A DNA stretch of 64,000 bases. It comes from Kalmusia sp. IMI 367209 (Eukaryota; Ascomycota; Dothideomycetes; Pleosporales; Didymosphaeriaceae). Position 1 is the stretch's first letter; every line of letters begins with the position of its first letter. This document shows, piece by piece, positions 45,714-58,848 of this stretch. The position numbers and the translations under genes are program-made. The stretch spans positions 372,001 through 436,000 of the forward strand of contig JAPEUQ010000012.1 in NCBI GenBank assembly GCA_027946365.1, in the 5' to 3' direction. The notes beneath the pieces are model-generated. The model was not told the DNA's origin and searched no databases. It saw nothing but the letters and a program-made list of their open reading frames with translations.

Positions 45714-48218
45714 TCACACCATGTCATCGCCGGTAACGGGACGTTGCAAACGTTCTAGGCGACGTCCGTCGTCGGACGCAGTCGACTCCACCTGACATCT
45801 CGTAGACCGCTCAGCCAGGGAACGCTCCCGTTCTTCTGCATGTTCCTTCTGGTGTCTAATTCGCTCTTCTTTCTGATATTTCGTGTCTTCTACCATAATA
45901 TTTCCATATGGGATGATGATGGCAGTAGAGCGGTCCGGATGTATTCTCCGACATAGTCTATACGCGCATTCCAAGCACTCCTGTGCAATGAAAATTTGGT
46001 CTGCGCCTACTATTCCAAGCACGTATGCCAGTGCTTCCGTAGAGTGAGAACCGTCTATCAGGAATCTCTTGCCAATCCCCTCTCCCAAGCCGGCAATGCT
46101 GCCAGGTTTAGTGCCACGGACAGCATACTTGGACAGATTTCCAATAGGAAGATGGCACCATTGCTCTGTGGCTGGAACTGCAATCTCGTTCGAATATTTT
46201 GAGCATTTGCATCTTGTGACGCACTTTTCCAGTCTGTTTAGGATCTTTTCAAGGTTCAGGGAAGCTATCATGACGCCCTTTTGCCTCATAGCGAGAACGA
46301 TGGTGCGCGAGTCATCTTCCCAACATGGCTCCACATCTAAGCGCGTTGAGTCGACAGGGAATGGCCCAGGATTGCAATATAGTTTTGTGGCATCTCTCCG
46401 TTCTAAGGACTCATTCTCTATCTGCGCTGCGAATGGAAGATAGGCCGAAGCGTAGACGAAGCCATCATCGTATGTTGGCAGATTCAGCGCCTGACCTCTG
46501 CTGATGTGGAAATATCCAAGGCTTTCTGAACATATTCGTAGACTAACTAGGAGATCAGAAACTATCGTGAATCCGTGAGAATGAACACCGAGGAGGCGTC
46601 CTGCATGTTGAAGCTCGCGCCGAACCTTTCCATTTTTAGGGACATTTATTGCGCACGCAAACATTCCAAAGAGCAACTGTGTCCATTTTAGAAGAGGCAA
46701 TCCGTTTTCCAGGAGACAATCAATATCAATAGCCCGTTCTTTGATATAGCGGCCGTTTTCGTAATATAAAAGATCAGGGTCGAAAGCTATTTCGGAATCT
46801 TCATCCAAAGGCTGATCGTTCTGAAGACATGTCTTACTGCAGAGCCCATACATAGCTCCAATAAAGATTGCCAAGACTGTGAAGGAATCCATCTTCCGAG
46901 CTGAGCTCTCGTGCTCTTGGGAAACAGACAAGATCGCCCACGTTTGGGGGTAGTGTGAAGAAATCCAATCCTTCAGAGCAAGTTCGTCTTGAGGCCTGAA
47001 GGCCTGTATTGTATCCCCACATATCCAGTGTATACATCCAAAGAAGTCTTTAAGTTCGGATGCGGAGCTTCGCCTTGAGGGAGGCCTTTCTGGAGATGGA
47101 GGATTTATGAACTCGACTTGGACGGTGCCGTGGATGGTACGGACGCCCTTGATTTTCCTACGAGCTTCGTCGAAAGCCTGCCTATATGCATCCCTTAATC
47201 TAGAGAAGCTAGGTTGAAGTTCACTCATAAACTTGACATGTCCAAAAGCCAGCGAGGGAATGTTCACAAGAGTCGTGGCTCGTGGAAGGGAGCAGGAGAA
47301 ACGTTTAGGAAAGTGAATGTACTGGGCCATCGGGTCTGTCTCCCCAATGCAAGTAGCTACAACGAGGATTACATGTGGTGGGTCGAGGTCGTTTGCAGTG
47401 CTTTCAGTTCTACGTCCAAAGTCTTGCTGGTTGTTGACGCTCCAATAAGCCGGATTGACCGCAAATCCCATGCGTGACATAAATGCAGCCGCAGTCCACG
47501 CTCGCAGAGAGCGTGTGGGGTATTTTGGCGATTTTCGCTGATGTACTGGTGTCAATACCCATTTGAGCACTCCCAACATCATTGTTTCATCTCCACCGTC
47601 TGTGATGCTTGAATCGATTCCTTCCATCCCAGCTGCGTTTTGTAACCTTCCGAGATCGCCATCAACAGCTTCGAAGAGGTGATCCCTAAATTTGTCCCTC
47701 GCCTCTTCTCGCGCAACCTGCTCAACCCATTGTTTCAGTCCTGCCAAAAGCGGCCCTTCAATCTCGATGGCTGCCCCATCCAAGTCTTGCTGCACAAGCG
47801 CACAGGGAATCAAATGTCGAAGCATCTCTATTGCAACCTTTTCATTGCATAGACACAGTAGACATGTCGTCAACGCACGAAGGCATGTCAATCCTGGATT
47901 GCCCGGCAGCGCTGTGGACATAGTTCTGGGCAGAGCAACAGTCCTCAATAGTCTGTTCTCTAAAATAACACCTTGCACTGCCTGATGCTGTAAACGTATA
48001 GCTTCATAGTGCTGTAGCGTAAAAGAGCTCGTAGTCACCAAAGGGAAACCGTTGGCTTCTAATTGCTGCACTAAATTTTTGGATGTCTCCGGCCCTTTGA
48101 ACCATCCGTAGACACCAGTGGCAAGTTGTATAGCCGTGCGCACCGTCAATACATCGACGCTAATCTGTGATAAAGGTCCAGAGCTGACTGTGAAGGCAAC
48201 AGACAGTGCCTGGTCCAT
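45714..48218 (-). CDS. Uncharacterised 834-residue fungal protein
   Basis: Single intronless ORF with a good ATG (48218). I recognise no domain. The N-terminal third is mostly alpha-helical with a hydrophobic, Cys-rich segment (CLRALTTCLLCLCNEKVAIEM). The middle holds a Pro/Ser/Arg-rich linker (NPPSPERPPSRRSSASELKD) and a segment ending ILSVSQEHESSARKM. A later block has several Cys (ECLECAYRLCRRIHPDRS). The tail is charged and coiled-coil-like (KYQKEERIRHQKEHAEERER). There is no signal peptide or obvious transmembrane helix. Length, codon pattern and lack of stops make it a real gene. The family is likely restricted to filamentous ascomycetes (inference). Confidence 0.8.
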   Translation of the reverse strand: MDQALSVAFTVSSGPLSQISVDVLTVRTAIQLATGVYGWFKGPETSKNLVQQLEANGFPLVTTSSFTLQHYEAIRLQHQAVQGVILENRLLRTVALPRTMSTALPGNPGLTCLRALTTCLLCLCNEKVAIEMLRHLIPCALVQQDLDGAAIEIEGPLLAGLKQWVEQVAREEARDKFRDHLFEAVDGDLGRLQNAAGMEGIDSSITDGGDETMMLGVLKWVLTPVHQRKSPKYPTRSLRAWTAAAFMSRMGFAVNPAYWSVNNQQDFGRRTESTANDLDPPHVILVVATCIGETDPMAQYIHFPKRFSCSLPRATTLVNIPSLAFGHVKFMSELQPSFSRLRDAYRQAFDEARRKIKGVRTIHGTVQVEFINPPSPERPPSRRSSASELKDFFGCIHWICGDTIQAFRPQDELALKDWISSHYPQTWAILSVSQEHESSARKMDSFTVLAIFIGAMYGLCSKTCLQNDQPLDEDSEIAFDPDLLYYENGRYIKERAIDIDCLLENGLPLLKWTQLLFGMFACAINVPKNGKVRRELQHAGRLLGVHSHGFTIVSDLLVSLRICSESLGYFHISRGQALNLPTYDDGFVYASAYLPFAAQIENESLERRDATKLYCNPGPFPVDSTRLDVEPCWEDDSRTIVLAMRQKGVMIASLNLEKILNRLEKCVTRCKCSKYSNEIAVPATEQWCHLPIGNLSKYAVRGTKPGSIAGLGEGIGKRFLIDGSHSTEALAYVLGIVGADQIFIAQECLECAYRLCRRIHPDRSTAIIIPYGNIMVEDTKYQKEERIRHQKEHAEERERSLAERSTRCQVESTASDDGRRLERLQRPVTGDDMV

Positions 48219-49059
48219 TGTTGCCCGAGGGAATCCGGCCGAGTAAGCTGATTTTTGAAAAGAACCAGAACCAAATCAGCAAGGAATACGCAAGGTTTGA
48301 GTGCGCCTAGAAGTTAACAAAGTGCTGACAAGCATAATCGGACAAAATAGAAATTCTTGTGTTCTTCAAGTAGCCGTCGGCTTCGAACGATAGGTATTGC
48401 TGCCTAGATTTTCAGCCTCGCTTCGAAAGGTTGAATGTCGTGCAACTAGGTACGCCAATGATAACAAGCCAACGTAGCAGATCAACGCCATGATACTTTA
48501 CTTTGAACCTTCACCGGAATTCAGCCTGACCATGATCTAGTGATGGAATTTCGCACTGTTGATGGTTGGCCTTTCTTATTTTTGCAACATATTGCTCGGA
48601 TATTTCTTTCCGTTAAAAACTCCTACTAGAAACATGTGTGGCGGTTTTCAGCCTCTCAGATTCTCAGATTCTCGATGCAGTTCTTTCACAACATGAATAT
48701 GGCAAGAATTGGGTCATTCGGAATCGCCTACATGTCGCCCTGGAGTATATAAACACCTCTCTATAGTACAGCAATAGGCAGGAATCAGCTGCTATTTCGC
48801 AGTCCCATTTCTCCCTAGTATAATTCATTGCTCGAATTCTCATTTATATCAAAGTCCCGTAGAATTATGATAAGAGAGAAGGGGTTTCTATTTGTGTACA
48901 TGTATCCTGATATAGCTCAGTGCACGACGCATTCTCAACTTCACGTTCTAGTACTGCATGGCAGGTTCAAGAGAGTCATTCATTTTAACATCTTGCTCAG
49001 ATACCCATGATGCGAATATCAAAATCCAAACCCCCTCCTCTCAATCTCCCAGTCAACTT
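48219..49059. other. Intergenic region between the orphan and the MFS gene
   Basis: 841 nt, AT-rich, with no coding ORF, repeat or RNA gene recognised. Confidence 0.55.
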
Positions 49060-50807
49060 CTACGTCGTAAACCTAAAATGCGGATGATCATCCCCAAGAT
49101 TCTCCCTATCATCCCCCTCTAGTCTCCAATCCCTCTCGCCCCTCTCGCGCTTCCGGTTCTCCCTCTTAACATACCAGAACAGTACCACAGTTGCAGCTCC
49201 ACAGATCCACAGCATACCCAGACTAACCCCGTAGCCGGTCGGGTACCGCGCATTCTTCGCTTCACTTTCAAAAAACACATTGGATGCGACGATGCCCCCG
49301 ATGTTGCCGAGCCCGACTTGCATGGCAGACGAAACAGAGCGTTTGTAATGGCCCGAGACGAGATTCGACATCCAGACTAGAACGATGGGCTGCGTGATAT
49401 ACCCGCCGGGAACGATGAGGAAGAGCGCGAAGTACTTTACGCCAGCGGAGAGGTTGCTTCCGCACAGCAGCAAGATGTATCCCACACTCGCGACCACTAG
49501 ACCAAATATACAGAACCAGAATCTGTGTCGCAGGCGATCGGTGAAGTATGCTGCAATGATAGCGGTGCACGTCGCCACGACGAAAATGGGGATCGAGCGC
49601 ACCTGCGCAGCGGACGATGTATACCCTAGCTCTTTGATGATGGTTGGGATGAAGAAAGAGCCTGCGTAGCCCGTGTTCACGATGCCAAAGTACATGATGG
49701 TGCCAAGATAGATTTTTAGATCGGAAAAGATGCGGCGCGCTGCTCGTTTATCGAGGTGGTTCATAGTTGCGTCCCCAGTGTCGGCGGTGAGGCGAGCAAT
49801 GAGGAGGGCGCGTTCGTCTTCGTTTAGGAATTTGGCGGTTTCGGGCCAGTCTATTACCTATGTGTGGTGTTAAAAGTGTAGCGATGAGGGAAGATTAGGG
49901 GAGTATGTACCCAGAACTTTGCGATGATGCCGAGGACGATGGTTAGGAGCCCTTCGATGATAAAGATCCAGCGCCATCCTGCGTATCCACCGATTCCGTT
50001 CATCTTAGCCAGGGCAAAGGCGAAGAGCTGGAATGATCAGTATAGGGGAATACCTTGCGTCAGGGAAAAGAAGTAGCTTGAAATTGGGATAGAAATTACG
50101 TACGCCGCCGAAGCCTCCTGCGATGATACTCGCCGTGAAGAAGAGAGTGAAGCGCCATTGAAGTTCGTAACGTTTGTAGTACCTGATTTGTTATCATAAG
50201 ATCGGAGAAAGGAACGCCAATGACTGACATCGAGATGAGATATACACAGCCTGCATTTAATTAGCCGGACTGCACGGTGCTTAACTCGAAGGAATTGCGA
50301 CCCACCAGGAAATAGACCGGCTTCGAAGAAACCTATAAGCACCCGCAAAGCGACAAGGCCCTCAAAGTTGTTCACCAATCCTTGTCCAAGGGTGCAAAGG
50401 CCTATTGCCCATTAGATTCACACCACTGAACCAATCATTGGAGAAAAAATCTTACCCCAAAGTATCATGATCGCACTTAGCCAAGTCGATGGTGCCATCC
50501 TCTTAAGTATCAAGTTGCTTGGAACCTCGAATAAAATATACGGGATGAAGAACACGAAGAGCGCGATATTGTAGTCCGCCCCCACCATGTTGAGGTCCTT
50601 CGTCATGCCTTGGATTTTAGCATTGCCGATGTTCGTCCTATCGAGGAAGGCAAGGAGGAAGAGCATAAAAAGAGGCGGTAGGACACGGATGTCGCATTTT
50701 CGGAGGAGCTTCTTCTCTGCGACCGGGTTGATGTGCGTTCCGGCGGTATCGTTGATGGCCTCGATCTTCTCACCAGGAAGGCCGATATCCTTCTCGTTTG
50801 AAGCCAT
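49060..50807 (-). CDS. MFS transporter of the anion:cation symporter family (DAL5/allantoate permease type)
   Basis: Six exons: 50807-50456, 50401-50306, 50250-50229 (a 22-nt microexon), 50182-50104, 50027-49911 and 49857-49060, all joined in phase; 487 residues. The cytoplasmic N-terminus is followed by CDIRVLPPLFMLFLLAFLDR, TNIGNAKIQGM (typical of ACS-family MFS) and FEVPSNLILKRM. The sixth-helix region has GWRWIFIIEG, then about six C-terminal helices. It should be a plasma-membrane proton symporter for small organic anions such as allantoate, nicotinate, pantothenate or a vitamin; the exact substrate cannot be read. The frame is intact. Confidence 0.9.
50229..50250 (-). other. 22-nt microexon of the MFS gene
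   Basis: The exon encodes only G-C-V-Y-L-I-S-M across its junctions (TGCAG before, GTCAGT after). It is needed to keep the frame between FFEAGLFPG and YYKRYELQWR, and the encoded block matches the DAL5-type family at this place. Confidence 0.75.
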
Positions 50808-51708
50808 GAATGGAGATGGGTGCCGACGATTTGACAGATAGAGCACGAGTGGAAGATCAACAAAGAACTTATACGGTGGCTGCTGGCGACTGTGAACGGG
50901 AAGTGAGAGACACATGCACAGGTGTATCCAATCATGTGTCCATATGTTACCCGATATACTTCCCCGGACAATTTCCCCGCAAACGTGGAGAAGGAAGCAG
51001 TGTCTTGGGAGGAATTAATTCCGCATCGGCTTTCCGCAGCTAAGAGAAACAGCATCATAAGGAATAAGGTATCCGATCTATTCTACCTAGAAACTAATTG
51101 GAATGGGGCTGCAAGAGACACAAAGGCTGTTGCGCAACATTCATATCGGGAGGTGCACCCGAAGCCATGTACATGGCACGTATCACTGGACCAATGAAGA
51201 AGTGGTCAGCAAAATGCAGGCATACCTAGCCGCCGACGATCACGTTTGGATGAAGATTGTTTTGATGCGTGCAACACACATGCAGAGTCGTGCTCCGGTT
51301 TCATTCATCGCGAAGGACTCCTGTAACCGGCGAACCAGGACGACCAATCAGAGGCAAGCGCTTTCTCAAGAAGAAGAACCCTGCGTCATGCCAAGCCAAC
51401 CGGCGAGTGGGAGTAGTGAGGCTTGCCTGGAGTTGCTAAATTGATTCGAGGCTGCAAGTCCGTGGTCTCCATAGAGATACCCTGCAATTTCAGGAGTTCC
51501 AAAACGACTCTTGTCTGCTTTAGTTGGCTTGCTTGCTCTCGTGACCCGCCCTTGCATTCTTTTGACGAACCAGGCCGAACCTTGGGCGCGGAGCACCAAT
51601 GACGTAGCCTTGTACTGATCGAGAACCCCGTATACCCACCACCATCAAATCTCCCGACCTTCAACATCAAAGAACACACCATCAGTGACAAGCATTTACC
51701 AACTCACC
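50808..51708. other. Divergent promoter region
   Basis: 901 nt between the MFS gene (-) and the disordered protein gene (+). Short ORFs lack recognisable content. Confidence 0.55.
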
Positions 51709-52664
51709 ATGACTGCAAACCCACCAACCCTCATCAATCTGCCTCCCCCGCCCTCGGATCCGGCGACGCCCAACGATGTCCCGTAAGGCATAACTTGCCC
51801 AAGATGGATGTGACAGCCTGGCGCGAAAAGTAGCTAACATTATGCGTCTGTAGAGGTACCCCCAACTCGGCCACAACGACCATGTCTGAGCTATCCACCG
51901 TAGCCATCAAAGACGGCCACCGCGGCCACTTTCCGCATCACCATCAGCCAGCCGACGCCGAGCGCGCTGACCGTATCTCGCGCTTGGCGGGGTTGGAGCG
52001 TGTCGCAGTATCAGGGCGCACCCCACAAGGTCTCGCTCCTGGCTCTGCAAACAATCCTCCGCCAGCCTACTTCGACTCGAATAACCAACCTCAGATCTTC
52101 CGCGAGCGCAGCACCGTCGGCAGCGCAAGTGCGACAGGCAGTGTTGGAGGTAGAACGACATGGGCCAGCGAAAGCGATGTCTACGATCCTGACCGCATGA
52201 GCGAGGACCAAGACGTAGAAACTTCTAGCATTGGAGGCTTCAGCGATGAGGCCGCCTCTTTGGTGGGCTTTGGGGAAGGCGCGAGGACGCCAGCGAGACA
52301 GCACAGCCAGATTGGAAGTCCCGCCATTAGCAAAGCGAGCGCTGTTCCCCCATATCTGCGCGATCAAGCTCCAGCTAGCCCAATGACGGGCGTCAGTGTG
52401 CCTGGCAGCTCAGGAACCACGCAGACCACTTCGAGCGTAGAGCAGCAGAAGCAGGACGCGAAGATCCAAGACGGTATGACATACGACGATTCCGTGGTTG
52501 ATACCACGAACCGCACGCCACCACTGACCGGTCATGGCCCTGGAGGAGCGACCACTGCAGAGCAAGTCATTCGCGAGCGACTGCGCCAACGTCAGGCTGC
52601 TCAAGGTGCAGCACAGGCCGCCAGCGGTGAGGCTATGGAGGTGGAATCGCAGAGAGACAACTAG
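51709..52664 (+). CDS. Hypothetical disordered protein
   Basis: Two exons, 51709-51782 and 51854-52664, with a 71-nt intron (GTAAGG...TGTAG, phase 2); 294 residues. Exon 1 encodes MTANPPTLINLPPPPSDPAT. Exon 2 holds a short helical block (PADAERADRISRLAGLERVA), an acidic motif (SEDQDVETSSIGGFSDEAAS), Ser/Thr/Gly-rich low-complexity sequence, and a C-terminal helix (AEQVIRERLRQRQAAQ). No signal peptide or membrane segment is present. I do not recognise the family. The spliced first exon and the conserved-looking helical blocks argue that it is genuine. Confidence 0.7.
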
Positions 52665-53066
52665 TTGAGGGTCGGTCCGAGTGAGCATAGAATGGTGCCT
52701 CTGTCGTTACCATCAACGGTTTGTTTACGATTTCGAATATGTTCAAGGTCGGCACAGGCTATGACGGGAGAGTTCCTTTGTACAAAAAGTGGCGGCTGAG
52801 TCGCTGTTTTAGTAGCATGCATCTCTTACCATGATATCACGAATGCAAGAAGTTCAAATACGACAAGCGCAGTATCATCGTGATATCGTGATTGACAACT
52901 GAACGGCGATGCGACCGACCGGTCTTCTTTCAGGCGCTAATCCCAGAGCGGCGTTAGCGCAATCGCACAAGCGAGCCGCCAACACTGTGATTCTTCATTT
53001 TGGCGCGACACCACAATCCGACCACCGTGAACTCATCCCGCCAATTCGACAAACAATACCGTCGCC
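52665..53066. other. Intergenic region upstream of RPL29
   Basis: 402 nt covering the terminator of the preceding gene and the promoter and 5' UTR of RPL29. No other feature was recognised. Confidence 0.55.
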
Positions 53067-53492
53067 ATGGCCAGTACGTTGTCGCTTATGAGAGGAGTAT
53101 TGAAGCATCGTTAGGCTAACAATATACAGAGTCAAAGAACTCGTCCCAGCACAACCAGTCGAAGAAGAACCACAGGAACGGGTACGCATCCTCTACTCTT
53201 CTACCTCGCGACTCCGGTGCACTTTTAATTTCATGCGCACATTGCATCGAATTTTCTCGATGACTTAGGATACAACAGCTGACAGGCGTGGCGCTCCAGT
53301 ATCAAGAAGCCCAAGACTCACAGATACCCTTCGCTCAAGGGCACCGACCCCAAGTTCCGACGGAACCATAGGCATGCTCTGCACGGCACCATGCGTGCTC
53401 TGGTGCGCAATCCCGCTAGTCCCGAACAATCCATGCAGTACTAATGACTTGCGCAGAAGGAGGTAAAGGAGGGCAAGCGCGACTCGGCATAA
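53067..53492 (+). CDS. rpl29: 60S ribosomal protein L29 (eL29)
   Basis: Four exons too small to show as long ORFs: 53067-53073 (7 nt), 53130-53181, 53300-53402 and 53457-53492, with introns of 56, 118 and 54 nt. All are in phase and the last has a clear CTAATGAC branch site. The 65-residue basic protein starts MAKSKNSSQHNQSKKNHRNG, continues KKPKTHRYPSLKGTDPKF and RRNHRHALHGTMRAL, and ends KEVKEGKRDSA. This is the whole eL29 family pattern. It is a component of the large ribosomal subunit, near the intersubunit face. The tiny first exon and several introns are usual for fungal ribosomal-protein genes. Confidence 0.95.
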
Positions 53493-55523
<2,031 letters not shown>

Positions 55524-56104
55524 GCAGTTCGAAGGTAGTTTTTGAGAGGCTGATATACACACGTTACATGATGAATGATATCCACGGAACTAGCGAGGCG
55601 TCGTGGAGAGTTTTCATGGACACATGGAGCAACTGAATACGGGTTGGATAATAGGAATATAGACGTCCTTGATTAGGACACCATAACACCCCTCATATTT
55701 GAACGACTTCTCATGAAGCCTTTGTGCATTTATGGATCTTGGTCCGGTATATATGAGTCCTCTTTGCAAACTGAGGTTCTTAGAGCCTAACACTTCAAGC
55801 AATCGGTAAAAAACTACTCTCAGCCCCACCCGCAAAGAATGCGGCGAAGATAGTTGAGCACAGTCTACAGAGTGGAGTAATAACGCCTCCGAAGGATGCG
55901 ATGCGGTAGCTGCATAATTCCACGCCCGATTGGTGAGAAAACGAGCGGCTTGCCTCAGCCTTGCGCCGCCAGAACTCAGCGTATAAATACGCGATAACCT
56001 GGGTTCAGCTTTATAATTGATATCAGCCTTGCGTCGCCAGAACTCAACGTAAAAACACGGAATATTCCAGGTTTGGCTTCACAATAGGATATCAGCCTTG
56101 CAAG
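55524..56104. other. Intergenic region with 69-bp imperfect tandem repeat
   Basis: 581 nt ending at the start codon of the membrane-protein gene. The last 150 nt are built from two imperfect copies of a 68-69 bp unit plus the start of a third. Nothing else was recognised. Confidence 0.6.
55955..56103 (+). repeat. Imperfect tandem repeat (68-69 bp period, 2.2 copies)
   Basis: TCAGCCTTGC recurs at 55955, 56023 and 56092. Copies 1 and 2 share TCAGCCTTGCG-Y-CGCCAGAACTC and then diverge (CGTATAAATACGCG versus CGTAAAAACACGG), ending in similar TATAATTGATA / ACAATAGGATA. The third start runs directly into the ATG at 56105, so the repeat is promoter or leader sequence. Confidence 0.75.
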
Positions 56105-58062
56105 ATGTCTGAGTGCAGCTACGACTGCTCCGAAAATAGAATAGGACAATCTATACCTGACTATGCAGATATTTCAGGTATTGGGGTAAGATGGCTAATT
56201 CGATCTGATCTCCAGCCGCGAGCATTGCTTAACTTATTCAGGTCGTTGTCGGGTATACAGCTACCGCCGGGTTTTGCGTCCTCGTCATCATGATATACTA
56301 CGTCTTCGCTCATCAGCCAGAGCTAGATCCCTTTCAAAGCGATCAAAACAGTGCGCATATCCGGATACCTCACAAACCCCACCCCGTTGATAACCTAATA
56401 TTGAATTATGTCCGCAAGATAAGAAGGGGTTCAAGTGCAACAACATTGGATGATACGAAGAGACGTGACCGTCTCAAGAAGGCGCTTCTCAAGGTAAAGT
56501 GTACTGCTTCGCTGGCCTTGATGTATCATACTAATACCGGTAGTGTGTCCTCACAATGAGCGATCTACAGATACTCACCGGTCTTTCCATCTTGATCAGC
56601 GGCTTTTCGCAGTTGAAATGTGGAATCACTGTTTACCATTGGCAGATCCTGGTGTATCTTGCATGGTTCTGCAGCCTTACTCATCTCTCCTGCCTAACCT
56701 TCTTGCGGAATCATCTTTACAACCACCCCGGAGAGCGGTTGTGGAGACTCATTGGAATGGGAGCACTCATCGTTTTGCTCATCGCTGCGCTTCTTCCTAC
56801 CGGCAACTTTGGCGTCACCACGGACCCGGCTGACTACGCCATTTGCTCGTATCGCCACCTTGGACCTGTACGTAGCGATGGCGCCGATCTTTATGATGTG
56901 TCTCAGCTGAACTACGCCTCCATGATTATCTCAGTCCTTTTCATGGCCTTTGGCTTTCTTTCGAGAATTGTGCGACTCCATCAAAACCTTTCCATTGGTG
57001 TTGTTGCCGCAGGCCGAAAATATTTGAGTGAGCTTGCCCGAAAATACCTTCGCATAATGCACAGCAAGCTCGAACGAAGATCCGCAACGATTTCGTTGGG
57101 GAAGATTCGAATAAAAAGACTGTTTATTTATCGGCCAGTTCTGGCCGTCTTTCTTGTAACGCGCGCTGTAGTTGATCTATGGTCCTCGATGGTTCTAGAG
57201 GTAGGTAACGTCCATGTCTCTACAATTTTTGCGGAGTGACGACTGCATTTGCATCATGTTCTAATGACCTTAGGTTTGGTGGCTGATGGCTAGTTTCGCT
57301 TGGGGGAGTATACAATCTCGTGCCGAGCTTAGAAACCTACTCAAAGAAACCAACAAGCAATAGAGACTGGACATTCGGCCAGATAGCCCCGGTCATCTTG
57401 CTGTTGGCACCTATCTTGAGTGTGACAGAGTTCATACTCGGTAAGTAGCATCATACCAACAAGGTAGAGGGTACTCATAGAATTGATGCATTATTACAGA
57501 AAAGCCCTCTTCTAAAGATGAAGCATCTCATCAAGTCCAGGACACTGCAGACGAACCGCAAGCTCCATCGAGAACCGAAACGATGGATATAGCCGCTACT
57601 ATGACATCAGCCTCGCCAGAAGCACGCCACGACGACCCAGATCAGGACTATTATACAGAAGGCTGGTTTCACTCGGTCATAGTCTTGCTGCTCTGTGGAG
57701 TAATCTCAAGTACCATTTTTATACTGTTCATACCTATTTCCCAGGTATTAACTGACTCTTCCCAACTTTCAAAAGGACATCAGCTTGTCTTTTTCATACC
57801 GAGTGCAGATATATTGACTTGGTTTCCGTTCGTTTTTGTACTCGGTCTTATGAACATGATACTATTCTCAATGCTCATGAAAGACTTCGGAGGCATCCAT
57901 TTTCGCTTTAAGGGCATTTTGTGGTTGGTTATTTTTGTGGTCTATTTTGTTTTGAATTTCTTTACAGAATTGGGATATCTTATTGGTTTTGCTATGCTTT
58001 GGGGACTTTATTTGGCGCCGTCGCTCGTTTTTGCCCGGCGTGCGAGAAGTGCACCCTCGTAG
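56105..58062 (+). CDS. Fungal multi-pass integral membrane protein, unknown function, with an apparent +1 frame break
   Basis: Five exons, 56105-56185, 56242-56493, 56544-57200, 57274-57440 and 57500-58062, with introns of 50-73 nt; 572 residues once one base is removed at GGGGG 57302-57306. The first helix spans VVVGYTATAGFCVLVIMIYY. The core CVLTMSDLQILTGLSILISG and YHWQILVYLAWFCSLTHLSC with FLRNHL is a recurrent block of a large uncharacterised family in Pezizomycotina. After the break the frame reads YNLVPSLETYSKKPTSNRD and WTFGQIAPVILLLAPILSV. An acidic loop and four or more C-terminal helices follow. It is probably in the plasma or vacuolar membrane. The total length becomes an exact multiple of three only with the one-base correction. 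Confidence 0.78.
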
Positions 58063-58848
58063 CTTACAGAGCACCAAAACTTCATCCTGTACTTCTGTGC
58101 TATAGACATGGCAAATTGACTTTCGCTCGTATTAGTTTATACCAAAGCCTAGTGACTCGGGTTGTCGCACTATCCGCGCAATGAAAACCCCTACGTAACG
58201 ACAATTCGCTAGTACTCATCAACACAATAAAGCCAACAACAATTTTGAAGCATAAATACTATAGGGGGCACTATCCTTATACCATAAATACGTTCATCGT
58301 TGATATTTTCTGGCCATAGCTACTTTTTACCATGGAATTCCATACGTGCCTTTAGCGAAGGATGTCATTCTGACAGCCTTGGACACGCTGTATTGTTGGT
58401 GCATTAAGCCGAAAACCAGCCAACTGTAGGCAGGTATTAAAGATGATATCCCGAGTGGATCGACCGGATCTTAGAGGTGATTGTGCTTCTGCAGTGACTT
58501 GACGCTCATCAGCTGAGGTCCACAGAACGCGGCTCACACGCGCTAACGCAAAAAGTAGCCTAGCTGCAGTTCGTATCAAGCAACATTGATGCCTAAGCTC
58601 TGATGCGGCCAGGCCTCAAGGTGTGAGTCTCCCTCTGAGCATGACCCATACTGACGTTAGCTCGATTGCCGTCCATCTGGTTGCTTTAGGATGAAAGTCT
58701 GTATTCCTACAGCCAGATAACTTCGATCTCGCCCCGTAGTGGCAACCTTAACATACGTTAGTCAAAATCCTAGTGTAGATTTCCTTCGCCTCTAGCCGTG
58801 CGAAAAGCTGCACAGTTCAACCTCGAGAAGAGAACTTTGTCTGCACCA
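58063..58848. other. Intergenic region upstream of the HET gene
   Basis: 786 nt with no recognisable ORF, RNA gene or repeat. Confidence 0.55.
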
